NCBI RefSeq assembly: GCF_000719335.1
Contig: NZ_JOGB01000027.1
Location: 1 to 64,000 of the forward strand
DNA from: Streptomyces sp. NRRL S-87
GTDB lineage: Bacteria; Actinomycetota; Actinomycetes; Streptomycetales; Streptomycetaceae
Direction: 5' to 3'
DNA: 64,000 nucleotides
The position numbers and the translations under genes are program-made. Shown here in pieces: positions 9,246 through 18,502 of this stretch. Each line of letters starts with the position of its first letter. Position 1 is the first letter of the stretch. Below the pieces are notes generated by a model. That model saw nothing but the letters and a program-made list of their open reading frames with translations, had not been told where the DNA came from and ran no database searches.

Positions 9246-9629
9246 CTAGCAACCGTACTTCGAATAAGAAGAGAACTCGTCGTTGTACATCGCGTACACA
9301 CCGGCGAGGTTCCCGCCCCAGCCCTTCGGGATGCTCAACTTCGGCCCATGGAAGTCCTTGTCAAAAAAGAGGCTGTAGCCGGCGCAAGACGTACCGGTCC
9401 CCGCGGTGTACGAGGAAATGGAATCGTTGAGGTTGCCGCCGGTCCTGTAGTAGTAATTGTCCGTGAAGTTCGCGTCAGGAGTACTCAGGTCGTAGTACCC
9501 CTCGGACGGGTGGCGGTCCGCCTTGCTGTACGCACAGAATTCGGTCGTAGTGCAGGAGCCGTCCGCGGCGACGGCCGGCGCGGCGACGCCGAACACGGCT
9601 GCCGCGGCAGCCGCAGAAGCCATGGCCAT
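9246..9629 (-). CDS. Secreted peptidase inhibitor family I36-like protein
   Basis: The mature part (from about ADGSCTTTEFCAYSKAD to SSYSKYGC) resembles the I36/SMPI family of Streptomyces metalloproteinase inhibitors, which have a small beta/gamma-crystallin-like fold. It is rich in Tyr, Gly and Ser and has four Cys, enough for two disulphides. The hydrophobic signal segment MAMASAAAAAAVFGVAAPAVAADG starts at the ATG at 9629, but the usual basic n-region lies upstream (IPGRRADLG). The true start may therefore be an upstream TTG at 9674 or another codon; no good ribosome-binding site decides it. The gene lies between two terminator hairpins. Family assignment is by sequence resemblance only. 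Confidence 0.75.
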   Translation of the reverse strand: MAMASAAAAAAVFGVAAPAVAADGSCTTTEFCAYSKADRHPSEGYYDLSTPDANFTDNYYYRTGGNLNDSISSYTAGTGTSCAGYSLFFDKDFHGPKLSIPKGWGGNLAGVYAMYNDEFSSYSKYGC

Positions 9630-9752
9630 TCCCAGATCCGCACGGCGCCCAGGAATTGAAAAAGATTCAGCCAACGCGAAGGAAAGCGGAATTGCACCAA
9701 CAGCTTTACTGTGGCCTGCATTACACCCTGCGCCGTCCAGGCCAACAAAAAA

Positions 9753-9781
9753 CTGGGGATGCCTCAAAGAGGCATCCCCAG
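9753..9781 (-). terminator. Intrinsic terminator after rplO
   Basis: CTGGGGATGCCTC and GAGGCATCCCCAG form a perfect 13-bp stem with a 3-base loop, followed on the minus strand by a run of T. It lies 39 bases past the rplO stop and ends the spc transcript before the accessory genes. This is the best intrinsic terminator in the window. Confidence 0.92.
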
Positions 9782-9819
9782 TTCTCTGGTACTAGCTGTC
9801 AGCCGATGGCGTCCGTGAT

Positions 9820-10275
9820 TCAGACGAGCTCGGTGACGGTGCCGCCGGCGGCGGCAATCTTCTCCTTGGCGGAGGCGGAAACGGCGTCAACCGAAACCTG
9901 CAGCGCCACGGAGATCTCGCCCTGGCCCAGGACCTTGACGAGCTGGTTCTTGCGCACGGCACCCTTGGCGACCAGGTCGGCCACGGTGACCTCGCCACCC
10001 TGCGGGTACAGGGCCGCGAGCTTGTCCAGGTTCACGACCTGGAACTCGGTGCGGAACGGGTTCTTGAAGCCCTTCAGCTTCGGGAGGCGCATGTGGAGCG
10101 GCATCTGGCCACCCTCGAAGCGCTCCGGAACCTGGTAGCGGGCCTTCGTGCCCTTGGTACCACGACCGGCCGTCTTACCCTTGGACGCCTCACCACGACC
10201 CACACGGGTCTTGGCGGTCTTGGCGCCCGGGGCGGGACGGAGGTTGTGGATCTTGAGCGGGTTGTTCTCCGCCAT
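9820..10275 (-). CDS. rplO: 50S ribosomal protein L15
   Basis: L15 is an early assembly protein of the large subunit. The 151-residue protein has the Gly/Arg/Lys-rich N-terminal half ([20 protein letters not shown]) and ends [20 protein letters not shown] plus TVTELV. GGAGG lies inside the end of rpmD. It is the last ribosomal gene of the spc block here and is followed by an intrinsic terminator instead of secY. Confidence 0.98.
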   Translation of the reverse strand: MAENNPLKIHNLRPAPGAKTAKTRVGRGEASKGKTAGRGTKGTKARYQVPERFEGGQMPLHMRLPKLKGFKNPFRTEFQVVNLDKLAALYPQGGEVTVADLVAKGAVRKNQLVKVLGQGEISVALQVSVDAVSASAKEKIAAAGGTVTELV

Positions 10276-10277
10276 GA

Positions 10278-10460
10278 TCAGTCGACCTCCTCAACCGTCA
10301 CGAGGTGGCGGACGGTGTGCACCATGCCGCGGAACTCGGGGCGGTCCTCCTTGACGACCACGTCGTTCAGGCGCTTGAGCCCGAGCGAACGCAGGGTGTC
10401 GCGGTGGTTCTGCTTGCTGCCGATGTACGACTTCGTCTGCGTGATCTTGAGGCGAGCCAT
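10278..10460 (-). CDS. rpmD: 50S ribosomal protein L30
   Basis: The 60-residue protein has the standard L30 form, [20 protein letters not shown] followed by [14 protein letters not shown]. It binds 23S rRNA near the 5S region. Its ATG at 10460 overlaps the rpsE stop by one base (TAATG), and it is followed two bases later by the rplO start. This places it in a tightly coupled rpsE-rpmD-rplO unit. Confidence 0.98.
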   Translation of the reverse strand: MARLKITQTKSYIGSKQNHRDTLRSLGLKRLNDVVVKEDRPEFRGMVHTVRHLVTVEEVD

Positions 10461-11065
10461 TACGCACCCGCTCCCGCACGCGCACGAAGCAGAGCCGCGG
10501 GGGCGACGTCCTCGAGCGGCAGACCGCGGCGGGCCGCGATCTCCTCGGGACGCTGCAGGCCCTTCAGGGCCTCCACGGTCGCGTGCACGATGTTGATCGC
10601 GTTGTCGGAGCCGAGCGACTTCGACAGGATGTCGTGAACGCCGGCGCACTCCAGGACGGCGCGCACCGGGCCACCGGCGATAACACCGGTACCGGGGGAA
10701 GCAGGCTTCAGCAGGACGACGCCCGCCGCCTTCTCACCCTGGATCGGGTGGGGGATGGTGCCCTGGATACGGGGGACCTTGAAGAAGTGCTTCTTGGCCT
10801 CCTCAACACCCTTGGCGATGGCGGCCGGCACCTCCTTGGCCTTGCCGTAACCGACACCCACGGTGCCGTCACCGTCACCCACCACGACCAGCGCGGTGAA
10901 GGAGAAACGACGACCACCCTTGACAACCTTGGCGACGCGGTTGATCGCGACTACGCGCTCAACGTACGCGGTCTTCTCGGCGGCAGCAGCGCCACCGTCG
11001 CGACCCTTCCGGTCCCGCCGCTCGCCGCCACCGGCACCGCTGCCGCGGCGCTGGGGTCCAGCCAT
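10460..11065 (-). CDS. rpsE: 30S ribosomal protein S5
   Basis: S5 lines the mRNA entry channel and contributes to decoding accuracy. The 201-residue protein has an N-terminal Gly/Arg/Asp-rich extension of about 35 residues before the double-stranded-RNA-binding-like region [18 protein letters not shown]. The C-terminal domain ([19 protein letters not shown]) follows. The extension is common in actinobacteria. GAGGTAATCC precedes the ATG at 11065. Confidence 0.98.
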   Translation of the reverse strand: MAGPQRRGSGAGGGERRDRKGRDGGAAAAEKTAYVERVVAINRVAKVVKGGRRFSFTALVVVGDGDGTVGVGYGKAKEVPAAIAKGVEEAKKHFFKVPRIQGTIPHPIQGEKAAGVVLLKPASPGTGVIAGGPVRAVLECAGVHDILSKSLGSDNAINIVHATVEALKGLQRPEEIAARRGLPLEDVAPAALLRARAGAGA

Positions 11066-11110
11066 TGGATTACCTCTCTCTGTTACGTCCGTTAGTCCCG
11101 GAACCGGGGC

Positions 11111-11494
11111 TTAGAACTTCAGCCCGGCTTCGCGGGCGGCGTCAGCCAGAGCGGCAATGCGCCCGGCGTACCTGTTGCCACCACGGTCGAACACGACGGC
11201 CTCGACGCCGGCGGCCTTGGCGCGCTCAGCGACCAGGGCACCGACCTGCTTGGCCTGCGCGGACTTGTCACCCTCGCCACCGCGGATCGACGCGTCCAGG
11301 TGGGACGCCGACGCCAGGGTGTGACCCTTGAGGTCGTCGATCACCTGGGCGGTGATGCCGCGGTTGCTCCGGTTGACGACCAGGCGCGGACGCTCGGCCG
11401 TACCGGAGATGGTCTTGCGGATGCGGATGTGGCGGCGCTGCTTAGCGGTCCGCTTGTAAGCGTCGCCCTTGGCGATCTTCACACCGTATGCCAT
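11111..11494 (-). CDS. rplR: 50S ribosomal protein L18
   Basis: L18 binds 5S rRNA and helps attach it to the large subunit. The 127-residue protein begins [20 protein letters not shown] and contains [20 protein letters not shown]; it ends [15 protein letters not shown] longer open frame upstream is an overlap with rplF, since the ATG at 11494 lies only four bases after the rplF stop and GGAAAGG is at the right distance. Confidence 0.98.
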   Translation of the reverse strand: MAYGVKIAKGDAYKRTAKQRRHIRIRKTISGTAERPRLVVNRSNRGITAQVIDDLKGHTLASASHLDASIRGGEGDKSAQAKQVGALVAERAKAAGVEAVVFDRGGNRYAGRIAALADAAREAGLKF

Positions 11495-11498
11495 GGCT

Positions 11499-12038
11499 TT
11501 ACTTACCAGCCTTTCCGACCTTGCGGCGGATGACCTCGCCCGCGTACTTGACACCCTTGGCCTTGTACGGGTCGGGCTTCCGCAGCTTGCGGATGTTGGC
11601 GGCGACCTCGCCGACCTTCTGCTTGTCGATGCCCTCGACCGAGAACTTGGTCGGCGACTCGACCTTGAAGGAGATGCCCTCGGGGGCCTCCACCAGGATC
11701 GGGTGGCTGTAGCCGAGCTGGAACTCCAGGTCGGAGCCCTTCGCGGCCACGCGGTAACCGACACCGCTGATCTCGAGCGCCTTCGTGTATCCCTGGGTCA
11801 CACCGGTGATCATGTTGGCCACCAGCGTGCGGGACAGGCCGTGGAGGGCCTTGTTCTGACGCTCGTCGTTCGGACGGGTGACGTTCAGAACGCCGTCCTC
11901 GCCCTTAACGATCTCGATCGGAGCGGCAACGGTGTGGGTCAGGGAGCCCTTGGAGCCCTTGACGGTGACCGTGCGGCCCTCGATGGTGACGTCCACGCCG
12001 GCGGGAACCGGGATGGGGAGCTTGCCAATACGAGACAT
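11499..12038 (-). CDS. rplF: 50S ribosomal protein L6
   Basis: L6 lies near the GTPase-associated centre, between the L7/L12 stalk and the sarcin-ricin loop. The 179-residue protein is two related domains; the second carries the conserved [20 protein letters not shown] segment near the C-terminus. It follows rpsH and is followed after four bases by rplR. Confidence 0.98.
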   Translation of the reverse strand: MSRIGKLPIPVPAGVDVTIEGRTVTVKGSKGSLTHTVAAPIEIVKGEDGVLNVTRPNDERQNKALHGLSRTLVANMITGVTQGYTKALEISGVGYRVAAKGSDLEFQLGYSHPILVEAPEGISFKVESPTKFSVEGIDKQKVGEVAANIRKLRKPDPYKAKGVKYAGEVIRRKVGKAGK

Positions 12039-12058
12039 AGCTTTTCCTCCGTTCCCGA

Positions 12059-12457
12059 CTACCAGACGTAGGCGAGGACTTCCCCACCCACGCCCTTCTT
12101 CTGCGCCTGCTGGCCGGTCAGGAGACCGTGGGACGTGGAGATGATCGCCACGCCCAGGCCGCCGAGGACCTTCGGCAGGTTGGTGGACTTCGCGTACACG
12201 CGCAGACCCGGCTTCGAGATGCGCTTGATGCCGGCGATCGAGCGCTCGCGGTTCGGACCGAACTTCAGCTCGAGAACGAGGTTCTTACCGACCTCGGCGT
12301 CCTCGACCTTCCAGCCGGTGATGAAACCCTCCTGCTTGAGGATTTCCGCGATGTGCGACTTGATCTTGCTGTGCGGCATCACGACGGTGTCGTGGTACGC
12401 CGAGTTTGCGTTACGCAGACGCGTGAGCATGTCTGCGATGGGGTCAGTCATGGTCAT
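12059..12457 (-). CDS. rpsH: 30S ribosomal protein S8
   Basis: S8 binds the central domain of 16S rRNA and is an assembly protein; in E. coli it represses the spc operon by binding its mRNA. The 132-residue protein begins [20 protein letters not shown] and ends in the conserved [15 protein letters not shown]...GGEVLAYVW. An alternative ATG two codons downstream is equally possible. About 220 non-coding bases separate it from rpsN. Confidence 0.98.
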   Translation of the reverse strand: MTMTDPIADMLTRLRNANSAYHDTVVMPHSKIKSHIAEILKQEGFITGWKVEDAEVGKNLVLELKFGPNRERSIAGIKRISKPGLRVYAKSTNLPKVLGGLGVAIISTSHGLLTGQQAQKKGVGGEVLAYVW

Positions 12458-12678
12458 GAATTGGCCTTCGGCCTCTCTCGCCGGGGTTTCCTGTATGCGC
12501 CATCCCTCTCCCCACTCAGAGGCGGGACGGGTGCGGCGCGGGGACCTACGGCGTAGTAAGTCGGTAGGGCGGCGGACGCCCAACCCCACAAGCCTACGGC
12601 ATGCGGGACGGGCGGTCCGCCGACCAGTTGCTTACCGAGAGCGCTCGGAAACCCTCAACACCCAGTGGGTGAAGGGAT

Positions 12679-12864
12679 TTACCAGGAGCTCTTGGTCACG
12701 CCCGGCAGCTCGCCACGGTGAGCCATCTCACGGAGGCACACGCGGCAGAGGCCGAACTTGCGGTACACGGAGTGCGGACGACCGCAGCGCTGGCAGCGGG
12801 TGTACGCGCGCACGCCGAACTTGGGCTTGCGGGCAGCCTTCGCGATGAGAGCCTTCTTCGCCAT
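12679..12864 (-). CDS. rpsN: 30S ribosomal protein S14 type Z (zinc-binding)
   Basis: The short S14 form of Gram-positive bacteria, 61 residues from [20 protein letters not shown]. Two CxxC pairs (CQRC and CRVC) bind one zinc ion. The sequence ends [17 protein letters not shown]. An in-frame start three codons upstream would overlap the end of rplE and is less likely. Streptomycetes usually carry a long zinc-free paralogue elsewhere; this copy is the C+ version. It is sometimes named rpsZ. Confidence 0.97.
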   Translation of the reverse strand: MAKKALIAKAARKPKFGVRAYTRCQRCGRPHSVYRKFGLCRVCLREMAHRGELPGVTKSSW

Positions 12865-12869
12865 CTCGC

Positions 12870-13421
12870 TCACGCCTCCTTGAAGGGGAAGCCGAGGTGA
12901 CGAAGGAGCGCGCGGCCCTCAGCGTCGTTGGTCGCCGTGGTGACCACGGTGATGTCCATACCCCGGGTACGGTCGATCTTGTCCTGGTCGATCTCGTGGA
13001 ACATGACCTGCTCCGTGAGACCGAAGGTGTAGTTGCCACGGCCGTCGAACTGCTTCGGCGACAGACCACGGAAGTCGCGGATGCGCGGCAGCGCGAGCGA
13101 CAGCGTACGGTCCAGGAACTCCCACATGCGGTCACCACGGAGGGTGACGTGGCAGCCGATCGGCTGACCCTCGCGCAGCTTGAACTGCGCGATGGACTTG
13201 CGGGCCTTGGTCACGGCCGGCTTCTGGCCGGTGATCGTGGTGAGGTCGCGGACAGCGCCCTCGATCAGCTTCGAGTCACGGGCGGCGTCGCCGACACCCA
13301 TGTTGACCACGATCTTCACGAGGCCGGGGGTCTGCATGACGTTCTCGTACTTGAACTCGTCACGCAGCTTGCCCGCGATCTCCTCGCGGTACTTCGTCTT
13401 CAGACGCGGAGTGGTAGCCAT
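12870..13421 (-). CDS. rplE: 50S ribosomal protein L5
   Basis: L5 binds 5S rRNA and contacts the P-site tRNA. The 183-residue protein begins [20 protein letters not shown] and carries [19 protein letters not shown] and the loop [19 protein letters not shown]. Its ATG at 13421 shares a base with the rplX stop, so the two are coupled. Confidence 0.99.
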   Translation of the reverse strand: MATTPRLKTKYREEIAGKLRDEFKYENVMQTPGLVKIVVNMGVGDAARDSKLIEGAVRDLTTITGQKPAVTKARKSIAQFKLREGQPIGCHVTLRGDRMWEFLDRTLSLALPRIRDFRGLSPKQFDGRGNYTFGLTEQVMFHEIDQDKIDRTRGMDITVVTTATNDAEGRALLRHLGFPFKEA

Positions 13422-13732
13422 CAGATGTCCTCACCCGTGCGCTTGGCAACGCGGATCTTGTTGCCCTCGTCGTCGAAGCGGTAACCGACGCGGGTGACGA
13501 CCTTCTTGCCGTCCTTCTCCACGACCAGCTGGACGTTCGAAACGTGGACGGGGGCCTCGGTGATCACGATGCCGCCGGCCTGGTTCGGACCAGCCTTGGT
13601 GTGCTTCTTGACCCGGTTGACACCCTCGACCAGGACACGGTTCTCAGCCGGCAGGGCCTGGATGACCTTGCCCTGCTTGCCCTTGTCCTTGCCGGTGATG
13701 ACCTGGACCAGGTCGCCCTTCTTGATCTTCAT
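13421..13732 (-). CDS. rplX: 50S ribosomal protein L24
   Basis: L24 starts folding of the 23S rRNA and sits at the tunnel exit. The 103-residue protein has the KOW element at the N-terminus ([20 protein letters not shown]) and ends in a charged tail. It is followed with a one-base overlap by rplE and preceded by rplN after two bases. Confidence 0.98.
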   Translation of the reverse strand: MKIKKGDLVQVITGKDKGKQGKVIQALPAENRVLVEGVNRVKKHTKAGPNQAGGIVITEAPVHVSNVQLVVEKDGKKVVTRVGYRFDDEGNKIRVAKRTGEDI

Positions 13733-13734
13733 GC

Positions 13735-14103
13735 TTACAGCACCTCCGGCGCGAGCGAGATGATCTTCATGAACTTCTTCTCGCGCAGCTCACGGCCGAC
13801 CGGGCCGAAGATGCGGGTGCCGCGAGGGTCGCCGTCGTTCTTCAGAATGACGGCGGCGTTCTCGTCGAAGCGGATGTACGAGCCGTCCTGGCGGCGGCGC
13901 TCCTTGACGGTGCGAACGATGACCGCCTTGACGACGTCACCCTTCTTCACGTTGCCACCGGGGATCGCGTCCTTGACGGTGGCGACGATGACGTCACCGA
14001 TGCCCGCGTAGCGGCGGCCGGAGCCACCGAGAACACGGATGCAAAGGATCTCCTTGGCACCAGTGTTGTCGGCGACACGAAGCCGCGACTCCTGCTGGAT
14101 CAC
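13735..14103 (-). CDS. rplN: 50S ribosomal protein L14
   Basis: L14 binds 23S rRNA at the subunit interface. The 122-residue protein begins [20 protein letters not shown] and contains [20 protein letters not shown]. The start is GTG at 14103 with AGGAGATAG upstream. It is the first gene of the spc block; two hairpins in the gap to rpsQ mark the border with the S10 genes. Confidence 0.99.
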   Translation of the reverse strand: MIQQESRLRVADNTGAKEILCIRVLGGSGRRYAGIGDVIVATVKDAIPGGNVKKGDVVKAVIVRTVKERRRQDGSYIRFDENAAVILKNDGDPRGTRIFGPVGRELREKKFMKIISLAPEVL

Positions 14104-14132
14104 GTCTATCTCCTGTTTGTCTGCCGGTTCCC

Positions 14133-14196
14133 GGCAGGGGCTTCAGCGAAGCCCCTGCCGAGCCTGGCGGAACTGACCTGAGGGAAACCCCTCAGG
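14133..14196 (-). terminator. Two hairpins at the S10/spc border
   Basis: GGCAGGGGCTTC and GAAGCCCCTGCC (14133-14159) form a perfect 12-bp stem with a 3-base loop. CCTGAGGG and CCCTCAGG (14177-14196) form a second, 8-bp stem. Both lie between the rpsQ stop and the rplN start, the place where the E. coli S10 operon ends. They are probably a partial terminator or a processing site; no clear U-tract follows. Confidence 0.75.
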
Positions 14197-14199
14197 TAA

Positions 14200-14484
14200 T
14201 TACTTGGCCTTCTCGAGGATCTCGACGACGCGCCAGCGCTTCGTCGAGGACAGCGGCCGGGTCTCCATGAGGAGGACGCGGTCGCCGACGCCCGCAGCGT
14301 TCTGCTCGTCGTGCGCCTTGAGCTTGTTCGTACGGCGGATGACCTTGCCGTACAGGGCGTGCTTCACGCGGTCCTCGACGGCGACGACGACGGTCTTGTC
14401 CATCTTGTCGCTGACGACCAGACCCTCGCGGGTCTTGCGGAAGCCGCGCTCGGTCTTGTTCTCAGTCACGTTGTTCTCGCTCAT
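14200..14484 (-). CDS. rpsQ: 30S ribosomal protein S17
   Basis: S17 is a primary 16S rRNA-binding protein with an OB fold. The 94-residue protein has an N-terminal Asn/Thr/Glu-rich start ([20 protein letters not shown]) and the conserved [14 protein letters not shown] and [16 protein letters not shown] segments. Its ATG overlaps the rpmC stop by one base. It closes the S10 set before the border hairpins. Confidence 0.98.
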   Translation of the reverse strand: MSENNVTENKTERGFRKTREGLVVSDKMDKTVVVAVEDRVKHALYGKVIRRTNKLKAHDEQNAAGVGDRVLLMETRPLSSTKRWRVVEILEKAK

Positions 14485-14708
14485 CAGGCGCTCTCCACCG
14501 TCTCGATGCCGAGCTCGCGCTCGTGCATCAGGGTGTAGATCCGGGCGATGTCCTTACGGACGGACTTGAGCCGACCGTTGTTCTCCAGCTGGCCCGTGGC
14601 CGCCTGGAAACGGAGCTTGAACAGCTCTTCCTTGGCCTCACGAAGCTTGGCAACGAGCTCCTCGTTGCCCAGCTCGCGCAGCTCCGACGCCTTGGTACCG
14701 GCCGCCAT
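14484..14708 (-). CDS. rpmC: 50S ribosomal protein L29
   Basis: L29 is a small helical protein at the tunnel exit, part of the docking site for trigger factor and the signal recognition particle. The 74-residue protein ([20 protein letters not shown]) contains the typical [20 protein letters not shown] stretch. The ATG at 14708 overlaps the rplP stop by one base; a GTG one codon upstream is less likely. Confidence 0.97.
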   Translation of the reverse strand: MAAGTKASELRELGNEELVAKLREAKEELFKLRFQAATGQLENNGRLKSVRKDIARIYTLMHERELGIETVESA

Positions 14709-15127
14709 CACGACTCACCTGCCTCGCGCTTGACGATCCGGCACTTCATCGGCAGCTTGTGGGCCGCACGAGTCAGAGCCTCACGCGCAATCTTCTCGTT
14801 CGGGTAGGACAGCTCGAACATCACCCGACCGGGCTTGACGTTCGCGATCCACCACTCCGGGGAACCCTTACCGGAACCCATGCGGGTCTCGGCGGGCTTC
14901 TTCGTCAGCGGACGGTCCGGGTAGATGTTGATCCAGACCTTGCCGCCACGCTTGATGTGACGGGTCATCGCGATACGAGCGGACTCGATCTGACGGTTCG
15001 TCACGTAGGCCGGGGTGAGGGCCTGGATGCCGTACTCGCCGAATGCGACCTCAGTACCGCCCTTGGCCATACCGTTGCGCTTCGGGTGGTGCTGCTTGCG
15101 GTGCTTGACCCTACGGGGGATCAGCAT
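14708..15127 (-). CDS. rplP: 50S ribosomal protein L16
   Basis: L16 helps position the A-site tRNA elbow. The 139-residue protein begins [20 protein letters not shown] and contains the conserved [20 protein letters not shown] and [18 protein letters not shown] segments. It lies five bases after rpsC and overlaps rpmC. Confidence 0.99.
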   Translation of the reverse strand: MLIPRRVKHRKQHHPKRNGMAKGGTEVAFGEYGIQALTPAYVTNRQIESARIAMTRHIKRGGKVWINIYPDRPLTKKPAETRMGSGKGSPEWWIANVKPGRVMFELSYPNEKIAREALTRAAHKLPMKCRIVKREAGES

Positions 15128-15132
15128 GTCGG

Positions 15133-15963
15133 TCAGGCCTCCGTTCCGGTGCTCTCGGCCGGAGCAGCGGCAGCGGCCTCGGCCTTGGGGGCCTCGGCAG
15201 CGGCGCTCTGCTGCGGCTTGCGGCCGCGGCCGCCACGCTCGCCACCACGGCCACCGCGGCCGGCCGGGCGGTCAGCACCGCCACGGGCCGGACGGTTGCC
15301 GGCACGGGCGGCAGCGTTCTCGGCGCGGACCTCGGCGATGTTCTTGACGTCGCCCTTGTAGATCCAGACCTTCACGCCGATGCGGCCGAAGGTGGTCTTG
15401 GCCTCGAAGAAGCCGTACTCGACGTTCGCGCGCAGCGTGTGCAGCGGCACACGACCCTCGCGGTAGAACTCCGAGCGGGACATCTCGGCGCCGCCGAGAC
15501 GGCCACCACACTGGATCTTGATGCCCTTGGCGCCGGCCTTCATGGCGGACTGCATGCTCTTGCGCATGGCCCGACGGAAGGAGACGCGGGAGGAGAGCTG
15601 CTCGGCAACGGCCTGGGCCACGAGCTGAGCGTCGACCTCGGGGTTCTTGACCTCGAGGATGTTCAGCTGGACCTGCTTGCCCGTGAGCTTCTCGAGGTCG
15701 CCGCGGATGCGGTCGGCCTCGGCGCCACGGCGGCCGATGACGATGCCCGGACGGGCGGTGTGGATGTCCACGCGGACGCGGTCACGGGTGCGCTCGATCT
15801 CAACCTTCGAGATGCCGGCGCGCTCCATGCCGGACGTCATCATCCGACGGATGGCGACGTCTTCCTTGACGTAGTCCTTGTACAGCTTGTCGGCGTACCA
15901 GCGCGACTTGAAGTCGGTGGTGATGCCGAGCCGGAACCCGTGCGGGTTTACCTTCTGGCCCAT
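15133..15963 (-). CDS. rpsC: 30S ribosomal protein S3
   Basis: S3 forms part of the mRNA entry tunnel and its helicase function. The 276-residue protein carries the KH domain with the GxxG-type loop in [19 protein letters not shown]. An Ala/Arg/Gly/Glu-rich C-terminal tail of about 60 residues (from [17 protein letters not shown]) follows the core and is common in actinobacteria. The ATG at 15963 overlaps the rplV stop (TAATG). Confidence 0.98.
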   Translation of the reverse strand: MGQKVNPHGFRLGITTDFKSRWYADKLYKDYVKEDVAIRRMMTSGMERAGISKVEIERTRDRVRVDIHTARPGIVIGRRGAEADRIRGDLEKLTGKQVQLNILEVKNPEVDAQLVAQAVAEQLSSRVSFRRAMRKSMQSAMKAGAKGIKIQCGGRLGGAEMSRSEFYREGRVPLHTLRANVEYGFFEAKTTFGRIGVKVWIYKGDVKNIAEVRAENAAARAGNRPARGGADRPAGRGGRGGERGGRGRKPQQSAAAEAPKAEAAAAAPAESTGTEA

Positions 15964-16310
15964 TACCGGGTTCCTTCCTTGCTGCTGACGACCACGGTGA
16001 TGTGGGAGGTCCGCTTGCGGATCCGGTAGGCACGGCCCTGGGCACGCGGACGGAACCGCTTCAGGGTCGGGCCCTCGTCAACAAACGCCTCGCTGATGAA
16101 GAGCGAGGAGGCGTCCGTGTGGTTGTAGTTGTGCGCGGCGTTGGCGATGGCGCTGTCGAGCACCTTGCCGACCGGCACAGATGCGGCCTGCGGGGCGAAA
16201 CGCAGGACCGCCTGGGCCTCCGTGGCGTCCATGCCACGGATGAGGTCCACCACACGGCGGGCCTTCATGGGCGTGACGCGGATGTACCGCGCCTGGGCCC
16301 TGGCTTCCAT
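15963..16310 (-). CDS. rplV: 50S ribosomal protein L22
   Basis: L22 has a long loop that lines the exit tunnel near the macrolide-sensitive constriction. The 115-residue protein begins [28 protein letters not shown] lies before the ATG at 16310. An in-frame start eight codons upstream lacks a ribosome-binding site and is rejected. Its C-terminal region [20 protein letters not shown] is conserved. Confidence 0.97.
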   Translation of the reverse strand: MEARAQARYIRVTPMKARRVVDLIRGMDATEAQAVLRFAPQAASVPVGKVLDSAIANAAHNYNHTDASSLFISEAFVDEGPTLKRFRPRAQGRAYRIRKRTSHITVVVSSKEGTR

Positions 16311-16353
16311 GGTTGTCCCTTCGGTGTAAGTCATAGTCGTTCCCACCCCGCGA

Positions 16354-16635
16354 TTAGCGGCGCTTCGACTTCCGGTCGTCCTTGACGTGGCCGCGGAAGG
16401 TGCGAGTCGGCGAGAACTCGCCGAGCTTGTGGCCGACCATGGACTCGGTGACGAACACCGGGACATGGGTCTTGCCGTTGTGCACCGCGATGGTGTGACC
16501 CAGCATGCTGGGGATGATCATCGAGCGACGGGACCAGGTCTTGATGACGTTCTTGGTGCCGGCTTCGTTCTGGGCGTCCACCTTCTTTACGAGGTGGTCG
16601 TCGACGAAGGGCCCCTTCTTGAGACTGCGCGGCAT
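16354..16635 (-). CDS. rpsS: 30S ribosomal protein S19
   Basis: S19 sits in the 30S head next to S13 and contacts the A- and P-site tRNAs. The 93-residue protein begins [20 protein letters not shown] and has the conserved [20 protein letters not shown]. It lies between rplB and rplV. Confidence 0.99.
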   Translation of the reverse strand: MPRSLKKGPFVDDHLVKKVDAQNEAGTKNVIKTWSRRSMIIPSMLGHTIAVHNGKTHVPVFVTESMVGHKLGEFSPTRTFRGHVKDDRKSKRR

Positions 16636-16647
16636 CTAAACCCGCTC

Positions 16648-17484
16648 CTAGCGCTTCTTGTTCGTCTTGCGGCGGCGGACGATGTACTTGTTCGAAGCCT
16701 TCTTCGGCGAACGAGTACGACCCTCCTTCTGACCCCACGGGGAGACCGGGTGGCGACCACCGGAGGTCTTGCCCTCACCACCACCGTGCGGGTGGTCAAC
16801 CGGGTTCATCGCGACACCGCGGACGGTCGGGCGGACGCCCTTCCAGCGCATGCGGCCGGCCTTGCCCCAGTTGATGTTCGACTGCTCGGCGTTGCCGACC
16901 TCGCCGACGGTGGCGCGGCAGCGCACGTCGACCAGGCGGATCTCACCGGACGGCATACGAAGGTGGGCGTGCGTGCCCTCCTTCGCCAGCAGCTGCACGG
17001 AGGCACCCGCAGAACGGGCGAACTTGGCACCGCCACCGGGACGGAGCTCGATCGCGTGGATCGTGGTACCGACCGGGATGTTGCGGAGCGCCAGGTTGTT
17101 ACCGGGCTTGATGTCGGCCGTCGGGCCGTTCTCGATCCGGTCGCCCTGGTTCAGGCCGCGCGGAGCGATGATGTAGCGCTTCTCGCCGTCCGCGTAGTGC
17201 AGGAGAGCGATGCGCGCGGTGCGGTTCGGGTCGTACTCGATGTGAGCGACCTTGGCCGGCACGCCGTCCTTGTCGTGACGACGGAAGTCGATCACACGGT
17301 AGGCGCGCTTGTGGCCACCGCCCTGGTGGCGAACGGTCACACGACCGGCGTTGTTACGGCCGCCCTTGCTGTGCAGGGGGCGGACCAGCGACTTCTCCGG
17401 CGTGGACCGCGTGATCTCGACAAAGTCGGCGACGCTGGAGCCACGACGGCCCGGGGTCGTCGGCTTGTACTTGCGGATACCCAT
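16648..17484 (-). CDS. rplB: 50S ribosomal protein L2
   Basis: L2 is needed for subunit joining and peptidyl transfer. The 278-residue protein begins [20 protein letters not shown], and its second half contains the conserved loop [17 protein letters not shown] with the histidine near the peptidyl-transferase centre. The C-terminus is Lys/Arg-rich. It lies between rplW and rpsS. Confidence 0.99.
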   Translation of the reverse strand: MGIRKYKPTTPGRRGSSVADFVEITRSTPEKSLVRPLHSKGGRNNAGRVTVRHQGGGHKRAYRVIDFRRHDKDGVPAKVAHIEYDPNRTARIALLHYADGEKRYIIAPRGLNQGDRIENGPTADIKPGNNLALRNIPVGTTIHAIELRPGGGAKFARSAGASVQLLAKEGTHAHLRMPSGEIRLVDVRCRATVGEVGNAEQSNINWGKAGRMRWKGVRPTVRGVAMNPVDHPHGGGEGKTSGGRHPVSPWGQKEGRTRSPKKASNKYIVRRRKTNKKR

Positions 17485-17523
17485 TTCTCAGTCCTCGTCC
17501 GATTCCGGACGACTCGGACTCCG

Positions 17524-17847
17524 TTAGGAGACCGGGCCGCCGAAGATGTCGATACGGGCGCCCTCGGCAAGGGTGACGATGGCGCGCTTGGTGTTGGCGC
17601 GCTTACCGAAACCGGTGCGGGTGCGCTTGCGCTTGCCCTGGCGGTTGATCGTGTTCACCCCGGTGACCTTGACCGAGAAGACCGCCTCGACGGCCTGCTT
17701 GATCTGGGTCTTGTTGGCACGGGGGTCGACGATGAACGTGTACTTGTTCTCGTCCAGCAGCGCGTAGCTCTTCTCGGAGACGACCGGGCGGACAAGGATG
17801 TCGCGCGGGTCCGTGAAGGTCTTGCTGGTGATCGTGGCCTCAGACAT
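17524..17847 (-). CDS. rplW: 50S ribosomal protein L23
   Basis: L23 is the main docking site for trigger factor and the signal recognition particle at the tunnel exit. The 107-residue protein begins [20 protein letters not shown] and contains [20 protein letters not shown]. Its ATG overlaps the rplD stop by one base. Confidence 0.98.
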   Translation of the reverse strand: MSEATITSKTFTDPRDILVRPVVSEKSYALLDENKYTFIVDPRANKTQIKQAVEAVFSVKVTGVNTINRQGKRKRTRTGFGKRANTKRAIVTLAEGARIDIFGGPVS

Positions 17848-18497
17848 CAGCCCTCGTTCCCTTCGGTCTCAGCGGCCTTGGGGCCAGACACGAAGGACTC
17901 GAAAGCGGCCTGGGTGAAGACCACGTCGTCCGAGACGAGCACGTCGTACGTGTTCAGCTGGCCCGGCTCCAGGATGTGCACCTGGGGCAGGTTGCGGGCG
18001 GACAGCCACGCGGCCTCGTCGGCACGGTCGACGACCAGGAGCAGGTTCTTGCGCTCCGAGATCTTGCCGAACAGCGTCTTGGCGGCCTTGGTGGAAGCGG
18101 CACCCTCGACCACGCCGGAGACGACGTGGATGCGGGAGTGACGGGCCCGGTCGGTGAGGGCACCGCGGAGGGCGGCGGCCTTCATCTTCTTCGGGGTCCG
18201 CTGCGAGTAGTCACGCGGCACGGGGCCGTGCACGACGCCACCGCCGGCGAACTGCGGCGCACGGGTCGAACCCTGACGGGCGCGGCCGGTGCCCTTCTGG
18301 CGGTACGGCTTCTTACCACCACCGCGGACCTCGCCACGCGACTTGACCTTGTGCGTACCCTGACGGGCGGCGGCCAGCTGCGCGACGACGACCTGGTGGA
18401 TCAGCGGAACGCTGACCTTGGCGTCGAAGATCTCGGCCGGGAGCTCAACGGTCCCGGTCTTGTCGCCGGCAGGCGACAGAATGTCAATGGTGCTCAT
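17847..18497 (-). CDS. rplD: 50S ribosomal protein L4
   Basis: L4 has an extended loop in the exit tunnel; in E. coli it also represses the S10 operon. The 216-residue protein begins [20 protein letters not shown], and the loop region is visible as [18 protein letters not shown] followed by [11 protein letters not shown]. It follows rplC after five bases and overlaps rplW. Whether L4 autoregulation operates here is not visible. Confidence 0.98.
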   Translation of the reverse strand: MSTIDILSPAGDKTGTVELPAEIFDAKVSVPLIHQVVVAQLAAARQGTHKVKSRGEVRGGGKKPYRQKGTGRARQGSTRAPQFAGGGVVHGPVPRDYSQRTPKKMKAAALRGALTDRARHSRIHVVSGVVEGAASTKAAKTLFGKISERKNLLLVVDRADEAAWLSARNLPQVHILEPGQLNTYDVLVSDDVVFTQAAFESFVSGPKAAETEGNEG

Positions 18498-18502
18498 AGT
18501 CC

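Noticed and set aside
8660..9569. Plus-strand open frames across the accessory insert
   Set aside because: They lack ribosome-binding sites and recognisable content. The minus-strand genes have signal sequences and, for one, a family resemblance.
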